Shown here: positions 1 through 6,084 of the stretch, in pieces
Position numbering within the stretch: the first letter of the stretch is position 1
Layout of the letters: each line of letters starts with the position of its first letter
Assembly (NCBI GenBank): GCA_002320455.1
Contig: DCKU01000124.1
Span: forward strand, 1 to 16,793
Reading direction: 5' to 3'
Length of the DNA stretch: 16,793 nt
Origin: Salinisphaera sp. UBA1666
GTDB lineage: Bacteria > Pseudomonadota > Gammaproteobacteria > Nevskiales > Salinisphaeraceae
Notes under the pieces: generated by a model
What the model was told of the DNA's origin: nothing
Seen by the model: the letters and a program-made list of their open reading frames with translations, nothing else
The model's database searches: none
Made by a program: the position numbers and the translations under genes

Positions 1-525
1 TGAAACATCAACAGGCCCTAGCACGTGGTTCCATAAGCAGGCCGCGCGGGCGCGCGCCTCGATCGAAAAAGACAGCAGCGGCGCCTGGCCTGACCGAGAC
101 AGCGCCTGCCAGCGCCCATCGCCTATTCGTAGCCGATAGCCCCGTTTTGAGGCGGCCTGATACGCAAGCGCCGGCACCGGCCGGTCGATTCCCGACATGA
201 TCACCCAACCATCGACGACACGCGTGTCGCGCCCGGCATGCGCGGGCACGCCGGCGCCGAAGGTCTTGAAGCGGGTCGCGGTCAAGACCAACGCATGTTC
301 CACATTTTCGAAGGTCTCGACCCAGGCCTCGCGCTCGACCGAATGACGCCAGGCCACCTCGAAATGCGCCCCCGGCGGCAATGGCGTCACCTGCCGCACC
401 GGCCGATCCGGCTCGTCGATCTGGCGTATGACCAGACAATCCACCGGCCAGGCCAACACCAGGCCGGCCAGCACACAGCCGATCAGTGCGACGCCGAGGC
501 TCGTGCGAGCCACGCTCGGCGGCAT
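1..525 (-). CDS. DUF1850 domain protein, partner of TRAP-TAXI transporter (runs off left edge)
   Basis: The reading frame opens with ATG at 525-523, five bases after the stop of the TAXI gene, and stays open for 175 codons to the window edge without a stop. The protein begins with a hydrophobic segment (about residues 9-27), so it is probably membrane-anchored or exported. It then shows the DUF1850 pattern: WRHSVEREAWVETF at 59-72, RFKTFGAGVP at 85-94, and DGWVIMSGIDR at 105-115. Members of this family are usually 150-190 aa, so nearly all of the gene is present. DUF1850 genes commonly lie between a TAXI binding protein and a fused TRAP permease. Their function is not established, but the linkage suggests a role in TAXI transport. 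A longer open frame on the same strand in this interval is a composition shadow with no such motifs. Identification is confident; the function is unknown. Confidence 0.87.
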   Translation of the reverse strand, partial: MPPSVARTSLGVALIGCVLAGLVLAWPVDCLVIRQIDEPDRPVRQVTPLPPGAHFEVAWRHSVEREAWVETFENVEHALVLTATRFKTFGAGVPAHAGRDTRVVDGWVIMSGIDRPVPALAYQAASKRGYRLRIGDGRWQALSRSGQAPLLSFSIEARARAACLWNHVLGPVDVS

Positions 526-530
526 CGGTT

Positions 531-1580
531 TTAGTTGTCGGTGGTGGTCTCTTCGGCGTCAGAGCCCGACGAAGTGTCAGCGCCGCCCGAGGACTCATAA
601 AACGCTCGCGCTCCAGGATGCACCGGCAGCACCAGATCCTGGTCGAGCCGGTCGACATCCAAACTCTTCAACGCGTTGATCGAGACCGAATCACCGGTGA
701 GATAGCCGCTGAAGCGCGTCGCCAGCTCTTTGGCCACGTCTTCGTTCATCGAGGCCGGCACGATCAGCAGGTTGCGAATCGCTACGGTATTGACTGCCTT
801 GCCGAGGTCGTAGCGCTGCGGGTCGCTTGCCGGAATCTCGTAGGTTTCGTAGTAGGGATACTCATCCAGCAGCGCCTGTTCGGTCGGATCGGCCACGCTG
901 ACGAAGTGGGCATCGTTGTTCTGAAACAGGCCGGTGATCGCCGAGTTCGGCACGCCCGAGGTAAAAAACGCGACGTCCAGATTGCCGTTACCCATGGCGG
1001 TCACGGAATCGGCATAGCCGGTATGCGAGACCTGAGCCAGGTCGTCGTAGGACAGGCCGGCGGCCGCCAGCAGTTTTTTGGCGCTGGCCTCGACCCCGGA
1101 GCCGACCTTGCCCACGCCGACCCGCTTGCCGGCCATGTCCGCCACCGAGTCGACGTCCGAGCCGTCCATGGCCACGATCTGGACGACGTTGGGATAAAGT
1201 CCGGCGATGGCGTCGATGCGGGCCGGACGGCCCTCGAACTGCTTGTTGCCGTGGACCGCGTCGTAGGCCACATCGCTCATCACCACGGCAATCTGATTCG
1301 TGCCATCCATGATGTTGTTGATGTTCTGAACCGAGGCCCCCGTCGCCACAACCTGTACGTTATCGATCAGCGGGCTGTCCTCGAACACCGGCTTGAGTGC
1401 GCCGCCCAGCGGGTAATAGGTGCCCGACGTGCCGCCCGTGCCGAAAATCAGATTGATAGCGGCCGGCGTATCGCCCTGCCCCGTTTGTGCCTGGTCGGCG
1501 TTATCGTCTTGGCCGCCGCAGCCGGCCAGGCTCAACCCACAGGTCACGAGTGCGATAGATCCCAGAACACGTTTCAGCAT
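531..1580 (-). CDS. TAXI family TRAP transporter solute-binding lipoprotein
   Basis: This 349-aa protein is the extracytoplasmic substrate receptor of a tripartite TRAP transporter of the TAXI type. These systems use an ion gradient to import small organic anions such as dicarboxylates or glutamate; the substrate here cannot be told. I chose ATG 1580 because GAGGG lies just upstream and the product then starts with a lipoprotein signal: MLKR, a hydrophobic stretch, and the lipobox LAGC ending at Cys21. A longer in-frame start 27 codons upstream would bury this signal. The family signature GTGGTSGTYYPLGGAL is at 47-62, followed by the GASVQNI and GKRVGVGKVGSGVE segments typical of TAXI proteins. 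The C-terminus is Asp/Glu/Ser/Thr-rich. The protein is acidic overall, as secreted proteins of salt-tolerant bacteria often are. A DUF1850 gene follows after five bases, so the two are cotranscribed. Confidence 0.93.
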   Translation of the reverse strand: MLKRVLGSIALVTCGLSLAGCGGQDDNADQAQTGQGDTPAAINLIFGTGGTSGTYYPLGGALKPVFEDSPLIDNVQVVATGASVQNINNIMDGTNQIAVVMSDVAYDAVHGNKQFEGRPARIDAIAGLYPNVVQIVAMDGSDVDSVADMAGKRVGVGKVGSGVEASAKKLLAAAGLSYDDLAQVSHTGYADSVTAMGNGNLDVAFFTSGVPNSAITGLFQNNDAHFVSVADPTEQALLDEYPYYETYEIPASDPQRYDLGKAVNTVAIRNLLIVPASMNEDVAKELATRFSGYLTGDSVSINALKSLDVDRLDQDLVLPVHPGARAFYESSGGADTSSGSDAEETTTDN

Positions 1581-1632
1581 CTTTTCCCTCTTGATGGCCG
1601 GCGCCGATGAGCGCGGCAGTGTAATGAGCGCA

Positions 1633-1661
1633 GTGATAGCAAAGCCGTTTGCGCCGGACAA
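1633..1661 (-). promoter_or_regulatory. Candidate sigma70-type promoter for the TAXI-DUF1850 operon
   Basis: On the minus strand, TTGTCC (1661-1656, 4/6 to TTGACA) is followed after 17 bases by TATCAC (1638-1633, 4/6 to TATAAT). This would place the transcription start about 45 bases before the TAXI start codon. It is read by eye from consensus only. Confidence 0.35.
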
Positions 1662-1694
1662 TTGGCATTAGGTCGAGGACGGGCGCGGCGTCGA

Positions 1695-1724
1695 TGACTT
1701 GTGCCGATAAGCCGCCTCTATACT
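1695..1724 (+). promoter_or_regulatory. Candidate promoter for the BCCT gene
   Basis: TATACT at 1719-1724 is a good -10 element. The best upstream hexamer is TGACTT at 1695-1700, 18 bases away and weak. The expected transcript start is near 1731, giving a leader of about 25 bases before the GTG start at 1755. The divergent TAXI promoter lies about 60 bases to the left, so a shared regulator is possible but no operator is obvious. Confidence 0.35.
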
Positions 1725-1754
1725 GGACGCTCTTTTCAATGACATCGGACGCGC

Positions 1755-3383
1755 GTGAACGCATCTCGTATTGACTGGCCCACGTTTATCGGCGCATTTG
1801 TTCTCTTGCTGGCGGTGGCCTTGCCGCTCATTCTTTATCCGGAAAGCGGTAACGTGGCGGTCGCGGCGGCCAAGGCGTTTGTCGTGACCCACCTCGGGGT
1901 GTTCTATCTGGCACTCGGCGTGGCCGCCATGGTGTTCATGGCGTTCGTGGCGTTGACGGACGTCGGCCAGATCAAGCTTGGCGCGCCCGATGAAGACTTC
2001 GAATTCGGCACCGTGTCCTGGGCGGCCATGCTCTTTTGCGGCGGCATCGGCGCATCCATCCTGTACTGGTCAGCCATCGAATGGATGTACTACATCCAGC
2101 AGCCGCCCTTTGGCGTCGAGCCGATGTCCGAGGCAGCCGCCCAGTGGGCATCGACCTACGGAATCTTTCACTGGGGGATCACTACCTGGTGTATCTACCT
2201 GATCCCGTCGCTGCCGATGGCTTACTTCCTGCACGTGCGCAACCGGCCGATCATCAAAGTCAGCCAGGCACTGATGCCGGTTATCGGCGCGCGTGCTGCC
2301 GGCAACTGGATCGGGCGACTGCTGGATATCCTGTTCATCTTCGGCCTGCTCGCCGGAACGGGCACGACGCTGGGCCTGGCCGCGCCGCTCGTCAATCAGG
2401 GCGTCCACGACATGTTTGGTGCGCCCCTGGGCCTGGGGCCTCAGCTCGTCGTGCTGGCCGTGTGTACCGTCATCTTCGCGTGGTCGGCCTATTCCGGCTT
2501 GAAAAAAGGCATCAAGGTGCTCTCGGACATGAACTTCTACCTGGCCGTTTTTCTGCTGGCCTTTGTGCTGGTTCTTGGCCCGACGCTGTTCATGCTGTCG
2601 ACCGGGCTGGAGGCAATCGGTCGCGCGGTTTCTAATCTGATCACGATGGCGACCTATACCCAGGCGCTGGGCGATATGCCCGGGGCCGCGGGCAACAATT
2701 TCCCGCAGGACTGGACCATCTTTTATTGGGCCTGGTGGCTGGTTTTCTCGCCCACCATGGGGTTTTTCGTAGCCAGAATCTCCCGCGGGCGCACCATCCG
2801 ACAGATGATCGTCGGCGGCATCGGGTTCGGCGCGGCCGGTTGTGCCGCGTTCTTCGTCACGCTGGGTAATTTGGGGCTGTATCACCAGCTCATGGGCGAC
2901 ATGGATTTCGTGGCACTCATCAACGACGCCGGCCCCACCGCCGCCATGTTCGCCGTGCTCCACACGTTGCCCATGGAATGGATCGGCGTAGGCGTATTCA
3001 CCCTGCTGGCGCTGTTGTTCACGGCCACTAGCTTCGACTCAACCTCGTATATTCTGGCTGCCGCCGTTGAGACCGAGATCGAGGGCGAGCCCATGCGCGC
3101 CAATCGGCTGTTTTGGGCGATCGCGTTATCGATTCTTCCGGCCGCGCTTATGGTCGTCGGGGGACTTGATACGCTACAGACCGCCAGCGTCGTCGGTGGC
3201 GTGCCAATGCTTCCAATCGCTTTTCTGCTGATGGTCTCGTTCTGGCGCGCGGCTCGCTATGACCTGCGTTACCAACCCGACTACAGCCTGCCGACGATCC
3301 AGATCGATGACTTTCCACGCCACGACCCCTGGACACAGGCAGGCAATTGGCGCCTGCCCAAGCGTCGCAACCGCCGGGAATGA
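1755..3383 (+). CDS. BCCT family transporter, CaiT-like (betaine/carnitine/choline type)
   Basis: This 542-aa inner-membrane carrier belongs to the betaine-carnitine-choline transporter family, which moves quaternary ammonium compounds or related zwitterions. The family signature is clear: WTIFYWAWW at 320-328, then FFVARISRGRTIR at 337-349. The segments ILYWSAIEW and YYIQQPPFG, FHWG, and GLAAPLV resemble E. coli CaiT more than BetT or BetP. The protein lacks the long charged regulatory tails of osmosensing BetP: the first membrane segment starts near residue 10, and only about 40 polar residues follow the last one. At sites where CaiT replaces sodium, it carries Asn260 (CaiT Arg262) but keeps Met335 (CaiT Met331). 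It starts with GTG and has only a weak ribosome site. The substrate may be glycine betaine, carnitine, choline or another osmolyte; nothing in the neighbourhood decides this. Confidence 0.92.
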   Translation: MNASRIDWPTFIGAFVLLLAVALPLILYPESGNVAVAAAKAFVVTHLGVFYLALGVAAMVFMAFVALTDVGQIKLGAPDEDFEFGTVSWAAMLFCGGIGASILYWSAIEWMYYIQQPPFGVEPMSEAAAQWASTYGIFHWGITTWCIYLIPSLPMAYFLHVRNRPIIKVSQALMPVIGARAAGNWIGRLLDILFIFGLLAGTGTTLGLAAPLVNQGVHDMFGAPLGLGPQLVVLAVCTVIFAWSAYSGLKKGIKVLSDMNFYLAVFLLAFVLVLGPTLFMLSTGLEAIGRAVSNLITMATYTQALGDMPGAAGNNFPQDWTIFYWAWWLVFSPTMGFFVARISRGRTIRQMIVGGIGFGAAGCAAFFVTLGNLGLYHQLMGDMDFVALINDAGPTAAMFAVLHTLPMEWIGVGVFTLLALLFTATSFDSTSYILAAAVETEIEGEPMRANRLFWAIALSILPAALMVVGGLDTLQTASVVGGVPMLPIAFLLMVSFWRAARYDLRYQPDYSLPTIQIDDFPRHDPWTQAGNWRLPKRRNRRE

Positions 3384-3405
3384 CCTATGCGACGCGGCGC
3401 GGGCG

Positions 3406-4257
3406 TCAGCTGGCGCCGCTGATGCGCGCTCCGCCGCTGTAGACGTTGAACCGGTGGCCACGCAAGAAACCCACCAAGGTGACGTCGAACTCGCGCGCCA
3501 GGGCTACGGCATAGCTGCTCGGCGCCGATATGGCACAGACGACCGCCAGGCCGGCCATGACCGACTTCTGCAACAGCTCATAGCTGGCGCGACCGGATAG
3601 CAGCAGGATATGGTCCGACAGCGGCAGCCGGTGATCGAGCAACGCGCGGCCGACGAGCTTGTCCAGCGCGTTGTGGCGTCCGACATCTTCGGCCAGGTCG
3701 ACCAGCCGGCCGTCGTGATCGAACAGACCGGCCGCGTGGATGCCGCCGGTCGAGGCAAACACGCCCTGCTCGGCGCGTAGCGTGTCGGGCAGGCCCAGCA
3801 GAACATCCGGCGACAGGCCCGTCATATCGGCGGCCGGGTGCGCGTCCTGCGGGCGCGGCGGTGAAAAACTCGGTTTGCCGCACACGCCGCAGGCCGAGGT
3901 GGCCACCGTGCTGCGCTCGATACGGTCCAGGCGCGCGCGTGCTTCCGGCTTGAGCATCATACGGATCACATCGGCCTCGCCCGGGCTGTGCTCGAGATAG
4001 ACGATGTCCTCGGCGCGCTGGATCACGCCTTCACTGTGCAACAGGCCGGCCGCCAGCGCTCGGTCGTGGCCCGGCGTACGCATGGTGATCAGCGGCGCCG
4101 CGCCGGCGACGTGGATCTCCAGGGCGCGCTCGACGGCCAGTGCGTCGTCCACGGCGCGCCATTGGCCCCGCTCGTAGGCCGCGATGGGTGTGTCGCGGCG
4201 CGCCGCGTGGTCGGCGCTCGCCCCGTTAGGATCGGTAAAACGGCTTGGATGCGGCAT
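3406..4257 (-). CDS. fdhD: FdhD, formate dehydrogenase accessory sulfurtransferase
   Basis: FdhD passes sulfur from the cysteine desulfurase IscS to the bis-MGD cofactor of formate dehydrogenases, which are inactive without it. With ATG at 4257 the protein is 283 aa, close to the usual length. The CGVCGK motif carries the two sulfur-relay cysteines at 123 and 126 (E. coli C121/C124). Other family segments are GLLHSEGVI (71-79), the FASTGGIHAAGLF region, EDVGRHNALDKLVG, and LSGRASYELLQKS. A GTG two codons upstream (4263) is an alternative start; neither has a good ribosome site. It ends 22 bases from the convergent BCCT gene. The two bis-MGD enzymes encoded 2-8 kb to the right on the same strand are its probable clients. 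The intervening AEC gene points the other way, so fdhD is transcribed separately. Confidence 0.97.
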   Translation of the reverse strand: MPHPSRFTDPNGASADHAARRDTPIAAYERGQWRAVDDALAVERALEIHVAGAAPLITMRTPGHDRALAAGLLHSEGVIQRAEDIVYLEHSPGEADVIRMMLKPEARARLDRIERSTVATSACGVCGKPSFSPPRPQDAHPAADMTGLSPDVLLGLPDTLRAEQGVFASTGGIHAAGLFDHDGRLVDLAEDVGRHNALDKLVGRALLDHRLPLSDHILLLSGRASYELLQKSVMAGLAVVCAISAPSSYAVALAREFDVTLVGFLRGHRFNVYSGGARISGAS

Positions 4258-4273
4258 AGGCACAGGATAACGC

Positions 4274-4287
4274 GAGCCGGCCGGCTC
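4274..4287. promoter_or_regulatory. GC-rich palindrome next to the fdhD start
   Basis: GAGCCGGCCGGCTC is a perfect 14-bp palindrome lying 16 bases before the fdhD ATG. Pairing resumes beyond one mismatch, giving 18 of 20 symmetric positions. It could be an operator or a leader hairpin over the ribosome-binding region, where no Shine-Dalgarno sequence is visible. In GC-rich DNA such a palindrome may also be chance. Confidence 0.3.
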
Positions 4288-4343
4288 ACGATGCCCCGGA
4301 GTGAGTCCTTATGAGATAAGACATCACACAGCCCGTGCCAGCC

Positions 4344-4360
4344 GACACGCGTGGCGTGTC
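4344..4360. repeat. Inverted repeat GACACGC-gtg-GCGTGTC between fdhD and the AEC gene
   Basis: A perfect 7-bp inverted repeat with a 3-bp spacer sits in the 215-bp gap between the divergent fdhD and AEC genes. A similar element with the same half-sites is in the leader of the OFA carrier (13839-13856). The size and position fit a dimeric regulator's operator, but no regulator is identified. The gap also has a short AT-rich inverted repeat, CTTAT-gag-ATAAG, at 4308-4320. Confidence 0.35.
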
Positions 4361-4406
4361 TGACCCGCTGGGTGGCCTCGCGACGTCACGCCCCGACGCA
4401 AGCCGA

Positions 4407-4412
4407 TATAAT
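4407..4412 (+). promoter_or_regulatory. Perfect -10 hexamer upstream of the AEC gene
   Basis: TATAAT stands out in GC-rich surroundings 60 bases before the AEC ATG, implying a leader of about 55 bases. No convincing -35 hexamer lies 16-18 bases upstream; the region reads around GTCACG. An activator-dependent promoter is therefore possible. Confidence 0.4.
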
Positions 4413-4472
4413 TACGCGCGAACTCGGCTGTATACACCAGCCAGTCGCCTCGGCTCGTTCTCTGCGTGTGTT

Positions 4473-5420
4473 ATGTCTCTGACCGCTATTTTCGTCCAGA
4501 CGCTGGATATCACCCTGCCGGTTTTTGCGCTGGTGTTCGTGGGCATCGCCATGCGCCGGGCGGGCTGGATCGATGATCGCTTCGTCTCGGCGGCCTCGAA
4601 GATCGTGTTCAAGGGCAGCATGCCGGCGCTGATTTTCGTCTCCATCGTGGGGGCGGATCTGGGCGAGGCGCTGCGACCCGGCATGATCGTCTATTTCGGC
4701 GCGGCGACCGTGGTCTCGTTCTTCGTCATGTGGGGCTGGGCGCTGGCGCGGGTCGCGCACGCCCAGCGCGGGGTCTATGTCCAGGGCGCCTTTCGTGGCA
4801 ACTGCGGCATCATGGGCCTGGCGCTGGCCCAGAACATGTACGGCGATTTCGGCCTGTCGGCCGGCAGTATCCTGGTCGGTGAGGTCATCCTGATCTACAA
4901 CGTGCTGTCGGTGATCGTGCTCACCTGGTACCAGCCGGACCAGGACGCCGACTGGCGCTCGATCACGCGCGGCGTGGTCACCAACCCCTTGATCATCGCC
5001 ACGCTGGTCTCGATCGCCATCGCGGCTTCGGGCATCCCGATGCCCAAATGGGTGATGACCTCGGGCGAATATTTCGCCCAGCTGACCCTGCCCCTGGCGC
5101 TGATCTGTATCGGCGGAGCGCTGTCGGTGCGTGCGCTGTATGACGCCCGCGGCGTGGCGGTCTCGGCCAGTATCGCCAAGATGCTCGTCCTGCCCACGGC
5201 CGCGCTGCTCGGCGGCTGGTGGCTGGGCTTCGTGCCCCGCGAGCTGGGCCTGATGTTTCTCTACTTTGCCTGCCCGACGGCCGCCTCCAGCTTCATCATG
5301 GTCGAGGCCATGGGCGGAGACGCCCGGCTGGCCGCCAACATCGTGGCCCTGACCACGCTGGCCGCCAGCGTGACGATGTCGCTGGGCGTGTTCGTGCTGC
5401 GGGCCGCCGGCGTCATCTAG
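4473..5420 (+). CDS. AEC family transporter (auxin efflux carrier superfamily permease)
   Basis: This 315-aa integral membrane protein fits the bacterial AEC family, which exports or exchanges organic acids such as malate or malonate and other small metabolites. About ten hydrophobic segments are visible. The family pattern is seen at the start (LDITLPVFALVFVGIAMRR), in the core (QGAFRGNCGIMGLALAQ, with the Asn-containing broken helix) and near the end (FACPTAASSFIMVEAMGGD). I chose ATG 4473. A longer in-frame start at 4335 would add 46 hydrophilic residues of non-coding character across the TATAAT element. The gene is alone on its strand, between fdhD and the DUF1641 gene, and converges on the latter. 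Its position among formate genes raises the possibility of a small-carboxylate substrate, but the sequence does not show this. Confidence 0.88.
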   Translation: MSLTAIFVQTLDITLPVFALVFVGIAMRRAGWIDDRFVSAASKIVFKGSMPALIFVSIVGADLGEALRPGMIVYFGAATVVSFFVMWGWALARVAHAQRGVYVQGAFRGNCGIMGLALAQNMYGDFGLSAGSILVGEVILIYNVLSVIVLTWYQPDQDADWRSITRGVVTNPLIIATLVSIAIAASGIPMPKWVMTSGEYFAQLTLPLALICIGGALSVRALYDARGVAVSASIAKMLVLPTAALLGGWWLGFVPRELGLMFLYFACPTAASSFIMVEAMGGDARLAANIVALTTLAASVTMSLGVFVLRAAGVI

Positions 5421-5437
5421 GGCGTGTCAACACGCCC
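5420..5437. terminator. GC-rich hairpin between convergent AEC and DUF1641 genes
   Basis: GGGCGTGT-ca-ACACGCCC is an 8-bp perfect inverted repeat starting on the last base of the AEC stop codon, in the 37-bp gap between two convergent genes. It has no T-run on either strand, so it is not a classical Rho-independent terminator. It could still block read-through or protect 3' ends. Confidence 0.4.
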
Positions 5438-5457
5438 CGCGTACGCCGGGCGAGCGG

Positions 5458-5982
5458 TCAGCCTCGCGACGTATCGTGTCCGCTTTCTCCTTCTTCGGCC
5501 TCGCCGGCCAGTCGACGACTCTCGGCGGAATACGCCTTGGCGCCCTCGATCAGCGGCGCCAGCGTGTGCCAGAGCTCTTCGTCACGCAGCAGCTTGAACA
5601 CGCCGGTCACGCCCGGCGGGTTGTAGGGCGACTCATGACGGCCTTCAGCCGTCTCACCCGCGCGATCGGCCCCGGCGTGCACGGCTTCGAACATGCGCTC
5701 GAGCTGATCGGGATCGAACCGGCCGAGCTGCTGGGCCACAACCAGCAGGTTGCGCATGCCGGCCCGGCCCTGCTCGGAGTTCAGGCCGTCCAGCGCGATC
5801 ATGGAGATTTCGGGCATGGCGCCCACGAAATCCTTGAGCCAGCGCATCAGGCCGGATTCATAGAGCTGGTCGAGCAGGCCGTTGATCTCGGCGATACGGC
5901 CTTCGAATTTTTCCAGCTCGTCGACGGTTTCCGGGCGCAGCCGCTTGGCCTGCTCGGGACGGAAATGGATCTGTTCTGCCAT
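5458..5982 (-). CDS. DUF1641 protein, probable formate dehydrogenase partner subunit (YrhD/ForE-like)
   Basis: This 174-aa mostly helical protein has no cysteine and no signal peptide. Its closing part GVTGVFKLLRDEEL (124-137) matches the conserved DUF1641 block. It also has amphipathic helices at about 20-50 and an acidic, probably disordered tail. In Bacillus subtilis, DUF1641 proteins YrhD and YjgD are encoded beside the formate dehydrogenases YrhE and YjgC and are reported to form membrane-associated ForC-ForE complexes. The same pairing is seen here: the gene lies 102 bases after the large formate dehydrogenase on the same strand. It probably joins that enzyme to the membrane or to its quinone acceptor; this is inferred from the family. 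The ATG at 5982 has GAGG about nine bases upstream. A strong hairpin lies between the two genes. Confidence 0.87.
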   Translation of the reverse strand: MAEQIHFRPEQAKRLRPETVDELEKFEGRIAEINGLLDQLYESGLMRWLKDFVGAMPEISMIALDGLNSEQGRAGMRNLLVVAQQLGRFDPDQLERMFEAVHAGADRAGETAEGRHESPYNPPGVTGVFKLLRDEELWHTLAPLIEGAKAYSAESRRLAGEAEEGESGHDTSRG

Positions 5983-6010
5983 CGGGATAAGCCTCGCTGT
6001 GGCATGGACC

Positions 6011-6030
6011 GGGCCCGCGCGGGCGGGCCC
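6011..6030 (-). promoter_or_regulatory. Intercistronic hairpin between formate dehydrogenase and DUF1641 genes
   Basis: GGGCCCGC-gcgg-GCGGGCCC is a perfect 8-bp all-G/C stem with a 4-base loop, in the 102-bp gap. No T-run follows on the minus strand, so it is unlikely to be a full terminator. Such elements often shield the upstream message from 3' decay and set different levels for the two products. Confidence 0.45.
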
Positions 6031-6084
6031 TGATCATTGGATAGTTAGGGGCAAGTGGCCAATCGGCCGGCGATCGCGAACCGC

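Noticed and set aside
216..227. Perfect palindrome GACACGCGTGTC
   Set aside because: It lies inside the DUF1850 coding sequence (Asp-Thr-Arg-Val codons), so it is probably a by-product of codon choice. It is kept as a caution for the similar intergenic sites.
8..658. A 216-codon minus-strand frame across the TAXI end and the left edge
   Set aside because: It is Arg/Gly/Ala-rich with no family motif. The alternative frame from 525 gives clear DUF1850 motifs and starts five bases after the TAXI stop.
486..1610. A 374-codon plus-strand frame opposite the TAXI gene
   Set aside because: It lies antisense to a protein with a lipobox and the TAXI signature, and its own translation has no motif.
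5420..5437. Classical bidirectional Rho-independent terminator
   Set aside because: The stem is perfect, but neither strand has a T-run after it, so I call it only a hairpin with possible terminator function.
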